Assembly (NCBI RefSeq): GCF_016545825.1
Contig: NC_052615.1
Coordinates: 20,700,520 to 20,764,519, forward strand
Source: Eucalyptus grandis
Lineage: Eukaryota; Streptophyta; Magnoliopsida; Myrtales; Myrtaceae
Reading direction: 5' to 3'
Length of the DNA: 64,000 nucleotides
Shown here one piece after another: positions 22,177 to 36,235 of the stretch; position 1 is the stretch's first letter; every line of letters starts with the position of its first letter. A program made the translations under genes and the position numbers. The notes beneath the pieces were generated by a model. It ran no database searches and was not told where the DNA came from. It saw only the letters and a program-made list of their open reading frames with translations.

Positions 22177-23018
22177 TGAGAGTGCTAGTATGAACAAAAT
22201 AAAGGAGTTAGGGAAGAGAATAAGAACACGAGATTTATAGTGGTTCGGCTTAATCCAAGCCTACGTCCACTCTCCCACGATAACAGCCTTCTTGGCTGGA
22301 TTCCACTATGCAATCAACAAGAGATTACAACTCCGAGTGCAAACACTTAGTAGTAGATCACACTATCTCACTAAGTCACTCTCTTGGTATTTCTCTCACG
22401 ATTACAAACGTTTAAGCTCTCAAGAGACAAGTATATGATCTAAAGTCGCTTAGACTTTGGAATTATAAATTCTACGCTCCGTCTCTTACTTGCTCATCGG
22501 TCCATGATCTCCTTAAATACTCCTCCACTTCCAAACTACCGTTGGACAGTATCCCGAGAATCGTCTTCCAATATACCCATTGGACAGCTCTGCATCTTAG
22601 AAGATTTGGTAGCCGTTGAGTGACAAAGGTAAAATCCCAAATTGATTCCGATCGCCCATACAAACGAAATCTTGGTTTCCATAAGTAAAGCTTCTTCGTA
22701 TAGAAAGATCTTGTCTTCAATCAAATCAATCTTGATGTGGAATCCAAACCAGATCACTAGCCGTTGTATGATTGGGCTTGAGTTACGATTCATTGAATCT
22801 GGATGTAAAGTCTGAGTCTTGAGACTTTACGATATGAGTCTTGAGACTTTACAACCTGGGTCTTTAGACTTTAAGTCTTGAGTCTGCGGTCTTCAGACTT
22901 TGATAATATCCTTTACATGTTCTATCATCTGCATGGTCTATTACTCAACCATCAAACATGTTAGTAGCCTTTGATTTATTTTGTCATCTTCAAAACATCA
23001 TAAGGGATTTCCATAACA
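22177..23018 (-). repeat. Array LTR 3
   Basis: Its terminus reads ccataaca instead of ccctaaca, and the adjacent polypurine tract has an A-to-G-side change (cttcccc). Confidence 0.92.
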
Positions 23019-23809
23019 ATCTTCCCCTTTTGATGATGACAAAACAATCTCTGAATATGCAGATTTGTAAACATGCTTTTAAAAATATTAATTTAAATCA
23101 AAGGATATCAGAAGATTGCAAATAAATTGAGCATAAGAATATATAGAAAAATAATCGCAGCTCAATATTATGCCATAGATAATATCAACCAATCAGCACA
23201 TATGCATATTCATAACTTCTCCCCCTTTTTGTCATAATCAAAAAGCGATAATGATGGTTCACGTAGAAAATATGACATATAATTTCCAAAAAGATCAGCT
23301 TTTATAAAGTAAATCGAATATTGAAGATATGCAATATAGCTCACTTCAATCATATCAGCAAATATCCAATAAAAATCACGGATGCATCATGAAATTCACG
23401 TACCATTTTTGTCATAAAAGATTTGTTAATGACAAAAGGTAATAAGAGATGCACTAACCGGATTTTGTAGAATAAATTCTGACACAATTATCTTTCCTTC
23501 CATCCATAATAAGATCACGATCAATCAAAAAGATTTTTCCATAATTGATCAAAGCTCCCCCTCAATTTGTTGCCTTTTTGAGGTGATCACGATTCTTTTC
23601 CTTTTCTTTTGGATTCGATTTCTCCCCCTTGATTTCCTCATTAGATTCTGAGTGCAGTTTGAATCGGACTGATTCGAGTCTCTGTCCGAGTTAGACTCGG
23701 ATTCTAATGTGCCATCAAGCATAGATTTCTTTGCTCATCATCTTCTTTCATGATTCTTTTCTGGCCATTATGCTTGTATTGACTTCTTCCACTGAATTTC
23801 CTTTCTTTT

Positions 23810-24453
23810 CTACTCAGCTTCGGGATCTTCATCGTTAAGTTGCTCCACTTCATGGGATTGAAGAGTGCCGATCAATTCATCAACGGTGAGTGGCATAATC
23901 CTTTGAGTCTCCCGGATTGAGGTCTTGACATGGTTCCAATCTTTTGAGAGACCTCGCAAGAGTTTGTTGACCTTCATTGGGGCAGAAATTTGCTGACCTT
24001 GATATGCTAAACCATTTACAATTTCTGTAAAACGGCTAAACATATCTCCAATCGATTCTCCTTGCTTCATCTTGAAGGATTCATATTGGCCAAGCAAGAA
24101 GTTTACTTTTGTCTCTTTTACACGATCGGTTCCTTCATATGTAACATGAAGTTTATCCCAAACTTCTTTTGCTGTTTCACATGAAGAGATTCTATTATAT
24201 TCAGCAAGAGATAAGCGCAATATAAAGAATAAATAGCTTTTGCATCAAGCGCTTCTCTTTTGGACAACTCCGTCCGAGACATAGGAGCGATGGGATTGAT
24301 TCCTCTTTCCACAACATCCCATTGTAAGAGATCTCTGGATCTTAGGAATGCTTTCATTTTGTTCTTCCATACGTCGTATTCCTTTCCATCAAAATACGGT
24401 GGCCTTGTGTTGCTTTGCCCTTCCATAAGTCTTGGTGCCAACATACTAGCCAT
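23810..24453 (-). pseudogene. gag: Gag-like ORF, unit 3, frameshifted
   Basis: One A is lost in the agataaagcgc run (near 24212). The downstream 136-codon part remains open. Confidence 0.88.
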
Positions 24454-24517
24454 AAAAGATCTTTAGCTCAAAAGTAAAAACACTTTTATAAACCGAGCAC
24501 TTGGCTCTGATACCAAT

Positions 24518-25359
24518 TGAGAGTGCTAGTATGAACAAAATAAAGGAGTTAGGAAGAGAATAAGAACACGAGATTTATAGTGGTTCGGCTTAATCCAAGC
24601 CTACGTCCACTCTCCCACGATAACAGCCTTCTTGGCTGGATTCCACTATGCAATCAACAAGAGATTACAACTCCGAGTGCAAACACTTAGTAGTAGATCA
24701 CACTATCTCACTAAGTCACTCTCTTGGTATTTCTCTCACGATTACAAACGTTTAAGCTCTCAAGAGACAAGTATATGATCTAAAGTCGCTTAGACTTTGG
24801 AATTATAAATTCTACGCTCCGTCTCTTACTTGCTCATCGGTCCATGATCTCCTTAAATACTCCTCCACTTCCAAACTACCGTTGGACAGTATCCCGGAGA
24901 ATCGTCTTCCAATATACCCATTGGACAGCTCTGCATCTTAGAAGATTTGGTAGCCGTTGAGTGACAAAGGTAAAATCCCAAATTGATTCCGATCGCCCAT
25001 ACAAACGAAATCTTGGTTTCCATAAGTAAAGCTTCTTCGTATAGAAAGATCTTGTCTTCAATCAAATCAATCTTGATGTGGAATCCAAACCAGATCACTA
25101 GCCGTTGTATGATTGGGCTTGAGTTACGATTCATTGAATGCGGATGTAAAGTCTGAGTCTTGAGACTTTACGATATGAGTCTTGAGACTTTACAACCTGG
25201 GTCTTTAGACTTTAAGTCTTGAGTACGCAGTCTTCAGACTTTGATAATATCCTTTACATGTTCTATCATCTGCATGGTCTATTACTCAACCATCAAACAT
25301 GTTAGTAGCCTTTGATTTATTTTGTCATCTTCAAAACATCATAAGGGATTTCCCTAACA
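24518..25359 (-). repeat. Array LTR 4
   Basis: Has gttaggaag where most copies read gttagggaag, and gaatgcgg as in LTR 2. Confidence 0.92.
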
Positions 25360-26156
25360 ATCTCCCCTTTTTGATGATGACAAAACAATCTCTGAATATG
25401 CAGATTTGTAAACATGCTTTTAAAAATATTAATTTAAATCAAAGGATATCAGAAGATTGCAAATAAATTGAGCATAAGAATATATAGAAAAATAATCGCA
25501 GCTCAATATTATGCCATAGATAATATCAACCAATCAGCACATATGCATATTCATAACTTCTCCCCCTTTTTGTCATAATCAAAAAGCGATAATGATGGAT
25601 TCACGTAGAAAATATGACATATAATTTCCAAAAAGATCAGCTTTTATAAAGTAAATCGAATATTGAAGATATGCAATATAGCTCACTTCAATCATATCAG
25701 CAAATATCCAATAAAAATCACGGATGCATCATGAAATTCACGTACCATTTTTGTCATAAAAGATTTGTTAATGACAAAAGGTAATAAGAGATGCACTAAC
25801 CGGATTTTGTAGAATAAATTCTGACACAATTACCTTTCCTTCCATCCATAATAAGATCACGATCAATCAAAAAAAGATTTTTCCATAATTGATCAAAGCT
25901 CCCCCTCAATTTGTTGCCTTTTGAGGTGATCACGATTCTTTTCCTTTTCTTTTGGATTCGATTTCTCCCCTTGATTTCCTCATTAGATTCTGAGTCTGGT
26001 TCGAATCGGACTACGATTCCCAGTCTCAAAAGTTAGACTCAGATTCTGAATGTGCCATCAAGCATAGATTTCTTTGCTCATCATCTTCTTTCATGATTCT
26101 TTTCTGGCCATTATGCTTGTATTGACTTCTTCCACTGAATTTCCTTTCTTTTCTAC

Positions 26157-26795
26157 TCAGCCGGGATCTTCATCGTTAAGTTGCTCCACTTCATGGGATT
26201 GAAGAGTGCCGATCAATTCATCAACGGTGAGTGGCATAATCCTTTGAGTCTCCCGGATTGAGGTCTTGACATGGTTCCAATCTTTTGAGAGACCTCGCAA
26301 GAGTTTGTTGACCTTCATTGGGGCAGAAATTTGCTGACCTTGATATGCTAAACCATTTACAATTTCTGTAAAACGGCTAAACATATCTCCAATCGATTCT
26401 CCTTGCTTCATCTTGAAGGATTCATATTGGCCAAGCAAGAAGTTTACTTTTGTCTCTTTTACACGATCGGTTCCTTCATATGTAACATGAAGTTTATCCC
26501 AAACTTCTTTTGCTGTTTCACATGAAGAGATTCTATTATATTCAGCAAGAGATAAAGCGCAATATAAAGAATAAATAGCTTTTGCATCAAGCGCTTCTCT
26601 TTTGGACAACTCCGTCCGAGACATAGGAGCGATGGGATTGATTCCTCTTTCCACAACATCCCATTGTAAGAGATCTCTGGATCTTAGGAATGCTTTCATT
26701 TTGTTCTTCCATACGTCGTATTCCTTTCCATCAAAATACGGTGGCCTTGTGTTGCTTTGCCCTTCCATAAGTCTTGGTGCCAACATACTAGCCAT
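26157..26795 (-). CDS. gag: Gag-like ORF, unit 4 (212 aa, altered end)
   Basis: Open from MASMLAPRL, but a two-base loss at ctcagccggg changes the C-terminus from EDPEAE to EDPG. Otherwise it equals the intact copies. Confidence 0.85.
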   Translation of the reverse strand: MASMLAPRLMEGQSNTRPPYFDGKEYDVWKNKMKAFLRSRDLLQWDVVERGINPIAPMSRTELSKREALDAKAIYSLYCALSLAEYNRISSCETAKEVWDKLHVTYEGTDRVKETKVNFLLGQYESFKMKQGESIGDMFSRFTEIVNGLAYQGQQISAPMKVNKLLRGLSKDWNHVKTSIRETQRIMPLTVDELIGTLQSHEVEQLNDEDPG

Positions 26796-26859
26796 AAAAG
26801 ATCTTTAGCTCAAAAGTAAAAACACTTTTATAAACCGAGCACTTGGCTCTGATACCAAT

Positions 26860-27702
26860 TGAGAGTGCTAGTATGAACAAAATAAAGGAGTTAGGGAAGA
26901 GAATAAGAACACGAGATTTATAGTGGTTCGGCTTAATCCAAGCCTACGTCCACTCTCCCACGATAACAGCCTTCTTGGCTGGATTCCACTATGCAATCAA
27001 CAAGAGATTACAACTCCGAGTGCAAACACTTAGTAGTAGATCACACTATCTCACTAAGTCACTCTCTTGGTATTTCTCTCACGATTACAAACGTTTAAGC
27101 TCTCAAGAGACAAGTATATGATCTAAAGTCGCTTAGACTTTGGAATTATAAATTCTACGCTCCGTCTCTTACTTGCTCATCGGTCCATGATCTCCTTAAA
27201 TACTCCTCCACTTCCAAACTACCGTTGGACAAGTATCCCTGGAGAATCGTCTTCCAATATACCCATTGGACAGCTCGCATCTTAGAAGATTTGGTAGCCG
27301 TTGAGTGACAAAGGTAAAATCCCAAATTGATTCCGATCGCCCATACAAACGAAATCTTGGTTTCCATAAGTAAAGCTTCTTCGTATAGAAAGATCTTGTC
27401 TTCAATCAAATCAATCTTGATGTGGAATCCAAACCAGATCACTAGCCGTTGTATGATTGGGCTTGAGTTACGATTCATTGAATCGGATGTAAAGTCTGAG
27501 TCTTGAGACTTTACGATATGAGTCTTGAGACTTTACAACCTGGGTCTTTAGACTTTAAGTCTTGAGTCTGGCAGTCTTCAGACTTTGATAATATCCTTTA
27601 CATGTTCTATCATCTGCATGGTCTATTACTCAACCATCAAACATGTTAGTAGCCTTTGATTTATTTTGTCATCTTCAAAACATCATAAGGGATTTCCTAA
27701 CA
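26860..27702 (-). repeat. Array LTR 5
   Basis: Has ggacaagtatccctgg and the deletion agctcgcat for agctctgcat. Confidence 0.92.
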
Positions 27703-28495
27703 ATCTCCCCTTTTTGATGATGACAAAACAATCTCTGAATATGCAGATTTGTAAACATGCTTTTAAAAATATTAATTTAAATCAAAGGATATCAGAAGAT
27801 TGCAAATAAATTGAGCATAAGAATATATAGAAAAATAATCGCAGCTCAATATTATGCCATAGATAATATCAACCAATCAGCACATATGCATATTCATAAC
27901 TTCTCCCCTTTTTGTCATAATCAAAAGCGATAATGATGGGATTCACGTAGAAAATATGACATATAATTTCCAAAAAGATCAGCTTTTATAAAGTAAATCG
28001 AATATTGAAGATATGCAATATAGCTCACTTCAATCATATCAGCAAATATCCAATAAAAATCACGGATGCATCATGAAATTCACGTACCATTTTTGTCATA
28101 AAAGATTTGTTAATGACAAAAGGTAATAAGAGATGCACTAACCGGATTTTGTAGAATAAATTCTGACACAATTACCTTTCCTTCCATCCATAATAAGATC
28201 ACGATCAATCAAAAAAGATTTTTCCATAATTGATCAAAGCTCCCCCTCAATTTGTTGCCTTTTTGAGGTGATCACGATTCTTTTCCTTTTCTTTTGGATT
28301 CGATTTCTCCCCTTGATTTCCTCATTAGATTCTGAGTCCGGTTCGGAATCGACTCGATTCGAGTCTCCGTCCGAGTTAGACTCAGATTCTGAATGTGCCA
28401 TCAAGCATAGATTTCTTTGCTCATCATCTTCTTTCATGATTCTTTTCTGGCCATTATGCTTGTATTGACTTCTTCCACTGAATTTCCTTTCTTTT

Positions 28496-29140
28496 CTACT
28501 CAGCTTCGGGATCTTCATCGTTAAGTTGCTCCACTTCATGGGATTGAAGAGTGCCGATCAATTCATCAACGGTGAGTGGCATAATCCTTTGAGTCTCCCG
28601 GATTGAGGTCTTGACATGGTTCCAATCTTTTGAGAGACCTCGCAAGAGTTTGTTGACCTTCATTGGGGCAGAAATTTGCTGACCTTGATATGCTAAACCA
28701 TTTACAATTTCTGTAAAACGGCTAAACATATCTCCAATCGATTCTCCTTGCTTCATCTTGAAGGATTCATATTGGCCAAGCAAGAAGTTTACTTTTGTCT
28801 CTTTTACACGATCGGTTCCTTCATATGTAACATGAAGTTTATCCCAAACTTCTTTTGCTGTTTCACATGAAGAGATTCTATTATATTCAGCAAGAGATAA
28901 AGCGCAATATAAAGAATAAATAGCTTTTGCATCAAGCGCTTCTCTTTTGGACAACTCCGTCCGAGACATAGGAGCGATGGGATTGATTCCTCTTTCCACA
29001 ACATCCCATTGTAAGAGATCTCTGGATCTTAGGAATGCTTTCATTTTGTTCTTCCATACGTCGTATTCCTTTCCATCAAAATACGGTGGCCTTGTGTTGC
29101 TTTGCCCTTCCATAAGTCTTGGTGCCAACATACTAGCCAT
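28496..29140 (-). CDS. gag: Gag-like protein, unit 5, intact (214 aa)
   Basis: A full-length copy. PPYFDGKEYDVWKNKMKAFL near residues 18-37 is the Copia Gag N-terminal motif. AKEVWDKLHVTYEGTDRVKE, LLGQYESFKMKQGESIGDMF and LLRGLSKDWNHVKTSI are the UBN2/gag_2-type helical core. It ends ...NDEDPEAE at a TAG. There is no zinc knuckle: in Copia elements it would follow here, but the frame closes first, and the next part (KWSNLTMKIPKLSRKERKF, then NLCLMAH) lies in another frame. Gag assembles particles; a Gag-only element would rely on a partner's Pol. It has LQSHEVEQ, as do units 2-4 and 14. Confidence 0.9.
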   Translation of the reverse strand: MASMLAPRLMEGQSNTRPPYFDGKEYDVWKNKMKAFLRSRDLLQWDVVERGINPIAPMSRTELSKREALDAKAIYSLYCALSLAEYNRISSCETAKEVWDKLHVTYEGTDRVKETKVNFLLGQYESFKMKQGESIGDMFSRFTEIVNGLAYQGQQISAPMKVNKLLRGLSKDWNHVKTSIRETQRIMPLTVDELIGTLQSHEVEQLNDEDPEAE

Positions 29141-29202
29141 AAAGATCTTTAGCTCAAAAGTAAAAACACTTTTATAAACCGAGCACTTGGCTCGATACCA
29201 AT

Positions 29203-30047
29203 TGAGAGTGCTAGTATGAACAAAATAAAGGAGTTAGGGAAGAGAATAAGAACACGAGATTTATAGTGGTTCGGCTTAATCCAAGCCTACGTCCACTCTC
29301 CCCCACGATAACAGCCTTCTTGGCTGGATTCCACTATGCAATCAACAAGAGATTACAACTCCGAGTGCAAACACTTAGTAGTAGATCACACTATCTCACT
29401 AAGTCACTCTCTTGGTATTTCTCTCACGATTACAAACGTTTAAGCTCTCAAGAGACAAGTATATGATCTAAAGTCGCTTAGACTTTGGAATTATAAATTC
29501 TACGCTCCGTCTCTTACTTGCTCATCGGTCCATGATCTCCTTAAATACTCCTCCACTTCCAAACTACCGTTGGACAGTATCCCGGAGAATCGTCTTCCAA
29601 TATACCCATTGGACAGCTCTGCATCTTAGAAGATTTGGTAGCCGTTGAGTGACAAAGGTAAAATCCCAAATTGATTCCGATCGCCCATACAAACGAAATC
29701 TTGGTTTCCATAAGTAAAGCTTCTTCGTATAGAAAGATCTTGTCTTCAATCAAATCAATCTTGATGTGGAATCCAAACCAGATCACTAGCCGTTGTATGA
29801 TTGGGCTTGAGTTACGATTCATTGAATCTGGATGTAAAGTCCGAGTCTTGAGACTTTACGATATGAGTCTTGAGACTTTACAACCTGGGTCTTTAGACTT
29901 TAAGTCTTGAGTCCGGCAGTCTTCGACTTTGATAATATCCTTTACATGTTCTATCATCTGCATGGTCTATTACTCAACCATCAAACATGTTAGTAGCCTT
30001 TGATTTATTTTGTCATCTTCAAAACATCATAAGGGATTTCCCTAACA
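29203..30047 (-). repeat. Array LTR 6
   Basis: Carries a two-base C expansion, ctcccccacgat. Confidence 0.92.
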
Positions 30048-30843
30048 ATCTCCCCCTTTTTGATGATGACAAAACAATCTCTGAATATGCAGATTTGTAA
30101 ACATGCTTTTAAAAATATTAATTTAAATCAAAGGATATCAGAAGATTGCAAATAAATTGAGCATAAGAATATATAGAAAAATAATCGCAGCTCAATATTA
30201 TGCCATAGATAATATCAACCAATCAGCACATATGCATATTCATAACTTCTCCCCCTTTTTGTCATAATCAAAAAGCGATAATGATGGATTCACGTAGAAA
30301 ATATGACATATAATTTCCAAAAGATCAACTTTTATAAAGTAAATCGAATATTGAAGATATGCAATATAGCTCACTTCAATCATATCAGCAAATATCCAAT
30401 AAAAATCACGGATGCATCATGAAATTCACGTACCATTTTTGTCATAAAAGATTTGTTAATGACAAAAGGTAATAAGAGATGCACTAACCGGATTTTGTAG
30501 AATAAATTCTGACACAATTACCTTTCCTTCCATCCATAATAAGATCACGATCAATCAAAAAAGATTTTTCCATAATTGATCAAAGCTCCCCCTCAATTTG
30601 TTGCCTTTTTGAGGTGATCACGATTCTTTTCCTTTTCTTTTGGATTCGATTTCTCCCCTTGATTTCCTCATTAGATTCTGAGTCTGGTTCGGAATCGACT
30701 CGATTCCCCCGTCTCTGTCCGAGTTAGACTCAGATTCTGAATGTGCCATCAAGCATAGATTTCTTTGCTCATCATCTTCTTTCATGATTCTTTTCTGGCC
30801 ATTATGCTTGTATTGACTTCTTCCACTGAATTTCCTTTCTTTT

Positions 30844-31488
30844 CTACTCAGCTTCGGGATCTTCATCGTTAAGTTGCTCCACTTCATAGGATTGAAGAGT
30901 GCCGATCAATTCATCAACGGTGAGTGGCATAATCCTTTGAGTCTCCCGGATTGAGGTCTTGACATGGTTCCAATCTTTTGAGAGACCTCGCAAGAGTTTG
31001 TTGACCTTCATTGGGGCAGAAATTTGCTGACCTTGATATGCTAAACCATTTACAATTTCTGTAAAACGGCTAAACATATCTCCAATCGATTCTCCTTGCT
31101 TCATCTTGAAGGATTCATATTGGCCAAGCAAGAAGTTTACTTTTGTCTCTTTTACACGATCGGTTCCTTCATATGTAACATGAAGTTTATCCCAAACTTC
31201 TTTTGCTGTTTCACATGAAGAGATTCTATTATATTCAGCAAGAGATAAAGCGCAATATAAAGAATAAATAGCTTTTGCATCAAGCGCTTCTCTTTTGGAC
31301 AACTCCGTCCGAGACATAGGAGCGATGGGATTGATTCCTCTTTCCACAACATCCCATTGTAAGAGATCTCTGGATCTTAGGAATGCTTTCATTTTGTTCT
31401 TCCATACGTCGTATTCCTTTCCATCAAAATACGGTGGCCTTGTGTTGCTTTGCCCTTCCATAAGTCTTGGTGCCAACATACTAGCCAT
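30844..31488 (-). CDS. gag: Gag-like protein, unit 6, intact (214 aa)
   Basis: Full-length. It differs from unit 5 by His-to-Tyr (LQSYEVEQ), the variant shared by units 1 and 6-13. Confidence 0.9.
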   Translation of the reverse strand: MASMLAPRLMEGQSNTRPPYFDGKEYDVWKNKMKAFLRSRDLLQWDVVERGINPIAPMSRTELSKREALDAKAIYSLYCALSLAEYNRISSCETAKEVWDKLHVTYEGTDRVKETKVNFLLGQYESFKMKQGESIGDMFSRFTEIVNGLAYQGQQISAPMKVNKLLRGLSKDWNHVKTSIRETQRIMPLTVDELIGTLQSYEVEQLNDEDPEAE

Positions 31489-31552
31489 AAAAGATCTTTA
31501 GCTCAAAAGTAAAAACACTTTTATAAACCGAGCACTTGGCTCTGATACCAAT

Positions 31553-32395
31553 TGAGAGTGCTAGTATGAACAAAATAAAGGAGTTAGGGAAGAGAATAAG
31601 AACACGAGATTTATAGTGGTTCGGCTTAATCCAAGCCTACGTCCACTCTCCCACGATAACAGCCTTCTTGGCTGGATTCCACTATGCAATCAACAAGAGA
31701 TTACAACTCCGAGTGCAAACACTTAGTAGTAGATCACACTATCTCACTAAGTCACTCTCTTGGTATTTCTCTCACGATTACAAACGTTTAAGCTCTCAAG
31801 AGACAAGTATATGATCTAAAGTCGCTTAGACTTTGGAATTATAAATTCTACGCTCCGTCTCTTACTTGCTCATCGGTCCATGATCTCCTTAAATACTCCT
31901 CCACTTCCAAACTACCGTTGGACAGTATCCCGGAGAATCGTCTTCCAATATACCCATTGGACAGCTCTGCATCTTAGAAGATTTGGTAGCCGTTGAGTGA
32001 CAAAGGTAAAATCCCAAATTGATTCCGATCGCCCATACAAACGAAATCTTGGTTTCCATAAGTAAAGCTTCTTCGTATAGAAAGATCTTGTCTTCAATCA
32101 AATCAATCTTGATGTGGAATCCAAACCAGATCACTAGCCGTTGTATGATTGGGCTTGAGTTACGATTCATTGAATCTGGATGTAAAGTCTGAGTCTTGAG
32201 ACTTTACGATATGAGTCTTGAGACTTTACAACCTGGGTCTTTAGACTTTAAGTCTTGAGTCTGGCAGTCTTCAGACTTTGATAATATCCTTTACATGTTC
32301 TATCATCTGCATGGTCTATTACTCAACCATCAAACATGTTAGTAGCCTTTGATTTATTTTGTCATCTTCAAAACATCATAAGGGATTTCCTAACA
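31553..32395 (-). repeat. Array LTR 7
   Basis: The terminal region reads gatttcctaaca, lacking one C, as in LTRs 5, 9 and 12. Confidence 0.92.
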
Positions 32396-33189
32396 ATCTC
32401 CCCCTTTTGATGATGACAAAACAATCTCTGAATATGCAGATTTGTAAACATGCTTTTAAAAATATTAATTTAAATCAAAGGATATCAGAAGATTGCAAAT
32501 AAATTGAGCATAAGAATATATAGAAAAATAATCGCAGCTCAATATTATGCCATAGATAATATCAACCAATCAGCACATATGCATATTCATAACTTCTCCC
32601 CCTTTTTGTCATAATCAAAAAGCGATAATGATGGATTCACGTAGAAAATATGACATATAATTTCCAAAAAGATCAGCTTTTATAAAGTAAATCGAATATT
32701 GAAGATATGCAATATAGCTCACTTCAATCATATCAGCAAATATCCAATAAAAATCACGGATGCATCATGAAATTCACGTACCATTTTTGTCATAAAAGAT
32801 TTGTTAATGACAAAAGGTAATAAGAGATGCACTAACCGGATTTTGTAGAATAAATTCTGACACAATTACCTTTCCTTCCATCCATAATAAGATCACGATC
32901 AATCAAAAAGATTTTTCCATAATTGATCAAAGCTCCCCCTCAATTTGTTGCCTTTTGAGGTGATCACGATTCTTTTCCTTTTCTTTTGGATTCGATTTCT
33001 CCCCCTTGATTTCCTCATTAGATTCTGAGTCCTGTTCAGAATCGACTCGATTCTGAGTCTCTGTCTGAGTTAGACTCAGATTCTGAATGTGCCATCAAGC
33101 ATAGATTTCTTTGCTCATCATCTTCTTTCATGATTCTTTTCTGGCCATTATGCTTGTATTGACTTCTTCCACTGAATTTCCTTTCTTTT

Positions 33190-33833
33190 CTACTCAGCTT
33201 CGGGATCTTCATCGTTAAGTTGCTCCACTTCATAGGATTGAAGAGTGCCGATCAATTCATCAACGGTGAGTGGCATAATCCTTTGAGTCTCCCGGATTGA
33301 GGTCTTGACATGGTTCCACCTTTTGAGAGACCTCGCAAGAGTTTGTTGACCTTCATTGGGGCAGAAATTTGCTGACCTTGATATGCTAAACCATTTACAA
33401 TTTCTGTAAAACGGCTAAACATATCTCCAATCGATTCTCCTTGCTTCATCTTGAAGGATTCATATTGGCCAAGCAAGAAGTTTACTTTTGTCTCTTTTAC
33501 ACGATCGGTTCCTTCATATGTAACATGAAGTTTATCCCAAACTTCTTTTGCTGTTTCACATGAAGAGATTCTATTATATTCAGCAAGAGATAAAGCGCAA
33601 TATAAAGAATAAATAGCTTTTGCATCAAGCGCTTCTCTTTTGGACAACTCCGTCCGAGACATAGGAGCGATGGGATTGATTCCTCTTTCCACAACATCCC
33701 ATTGTAAGAGATCTCTGGATCTTAGGAATGCTTTCATTTTGTTCTTCCATACGTCGTATTCCTTTCCATCAAAATACGGTGGCCTTGTGTTGCTTTGCCC
33801 TTCCATAAGTCTTGGTGCCAACATACTAGCCAT
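33190..33833 (-). pseudogene. gag: Gag-like ORF, unit 7, frameshifted
   Basis: ggttccaccttttgag replaces ggttccaatcttttgag (near 33317), a net one-base loss in the last quarter. The first ~170 codons are intact. Confidence 0.88.
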
Positions 33834-33897
33834 AAAAGATCTTTAGCTCAAAAGTAAAAACACTTTTATAAACCGAGCACTTGGCTCTGATACCAAT

Positions 33898-34737
33898 TGA
33901 GAGTGCTAGTATGAACAAAATAAAGGAGTTAGGGAAGAGAATAAGAACACGAGATTTATAGTGGTTCGGCTTAATCCAAGCCTACGTCCACTCTCCCACG
34001 ATAACAGCCTTCTTGGCTGGATTCCACTATGCAATCAACAAGAGATTACAACTCCGAGTGCAAACACTTAGTAGTAGATCACACTATCTCACTAAGTCAC
34101 TCTCTTGGTATTTCTCTCACGATTACAAACGTTTAAGCTCTCAAGAGACAAGTATATGATCTAAAGTCGCTTAGACTTTGGAATTATAAATTCTACGCTC
34201 CGTCTCTTACTTGCTCATCGGTCCATGATCTCCTTAAATACTCCTCCACTTCCAAACTACCGTTGGACAGTATCCCGAGAATCGTCTTCCAATATACCCA
34301 TTGGACAGCTCTGCATCTTAGAAGATTTGGTAGCCGTTGAGTGACAAAGGTAAAATCCCAAATTGATTCCGATCGCCCATACAAACGAAATCTTGGTTTC
34401 CATAAGTAAAGCTTCTTCGTATAGAAAGATCTTGTCTTCAATCAAATCAATCTTGATGTGGAATCCAAACCAGATCACTAGCCGTTGTATGATTGGGCTT
34501 GAGTTACGATTCATTGAATCTGGATGTAAAGTCTGAGTCTTGAGACTTTACGATATGAGTCTTGAGACTTTACAACCTGGGTCTTTAGACTTTAAGTCTT
34601 GAGTCTCAGTCTTCGACTTTGATAATATCCTTTACATGTTCTATCATCTGCATGGTCTATTACTCAACCATCAAACATGTTAGTAGCCTTTGATTTATTT
34701 TGTCATCTTCAAAACATCATAAGGGATTTCCCTAACA
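33898..34737 (-). repeat. Array LTR 8
   Basis: Has gagtctcagtcttcgac, a short deletion in the repeated gtcttgagacttta block. Confidence 0.92.
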
Positions 34738-35527
34738 ATCTCCCCCTTTTTGATGATGACAAAACAATCTCTGAATATGCAGATTTGTAAACATGCTTTT
34801 AAAAATATTAATTTAAATCAAAGGATATCAGAAGATTGCAAATAAATTGAGCATAAGAATATATAGAAAAATAATCGCAGCTCAATATTATGCCATAGAT
34901 AATATCAACCAATCAGCACATATGCATATTCATAACTTCTCCCCCTTTTTGTCATAATCAAAAAGCGATAATGATGGATTCACGTAGAAAATATGACATA
35001 TAATTTCCAAAAAGATCAGCTTTTATAAAGTAAATCGAATATTAAAGATATGCAATATAGCTCACTTCAATCATATCAGCAAATATCCAATAAAAATCAC
35101 GGATGCATCATGAAATTCACGTACCATTTTTGTCATAAAAGATTTGTTAATGACAAAAGGTAATAAGAGATGCACTAACCGGATTTTGTAGAATAAATTC
35201 TGACACAATTACCTTTCCTTCCATCCATAATAAGATCACGATCAATCAAAAAGATTTTTCCATAATTGATCAAAGCTCCCCTCAATTTGTTGCCTTTTTG
35301 AGGTGATCACGATTCTTTTCCTTTTCTTTTGGATTCGATTTCTCCCCTTGATTTCCTCATTAGATTCTGAGTCCTGGTTGAATCGACTCTGATTCAGTCT
35401 CTGTCCAGTTAGACTCAGATTCTGAATGTGCCATCAAGCATAGATTTCTTTGCTCATCATCTTCTTTCATGATTCTTTTCTGGCCATTATGCTTGTATTG
35501 ACTTCTTCCACTGAATTTCCTTTCTTT

Positions 35528-36171
35528 CTACTCAGCTTCGGGATCTTCATCGTTAAGTTGCTCCACTTCATAGGATTGAAGAGTGCCGATCAATTCATCA
35601 ACGGTGAGTGGCATAATCCTTTGAGTCTCCCGGATTGAGGTCTTGACATGGTTCCAATCTTTTGAGAGACCTCGCAGAGTTTGTTGACCTTCATTGGGGC
35701 AGAAATTTGCTGACCTTGATATGCTAAACCATTTACAATTTCTGTAAAACGGCTAAACATATCTCCAATCGATTCTCCTTGCTTCATCTTGAAGGATTCA
35801 TATTGGCCAAGCAAGAAGTTTACTTTTGTCTCTTTTACACGATCGGTTCCTTCATATGTAACATGAAGTTTATCCCAAACTTCTTTTGCTGTTTCACATG
35901 AAGAGATTCTATTATATTCAGCAAGAGATAAAGCGCAATATAAAGAATAAATAGCTTTTGCATCAAGCGCTTCTCTTTTGGACAACTCCGTCCGAGACAT
36001 AGGAGCGATGGGATTGATTCCTCTTTCCACAACATCCCATTGTAAGAGATCTCTGGATCTTAGGAATGCTTTCATTTTGTTCTTCCATACGTCGTATTCC
36101 TTTCCATCAAAATACGGTGGCCTTGTGTTGCTTTGCCCTTCCATAAGTCTTGGTGCCAACATACTAGCCAT
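35528..36171 (-). pseudogene. gag: Gag-like ORF, unit 8, frameshifted
   Basis: One A is lost in ctcgcaagag (near 35677). The first ~165 codons are open. Confidence 0.88.
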
Positions 36172-36235
36172 AAAAGATCTTTAGCTCAAAAGTAAAAACA
36201 CTTTTATAAACCGAGCACTTGGCTCTGATACCAAT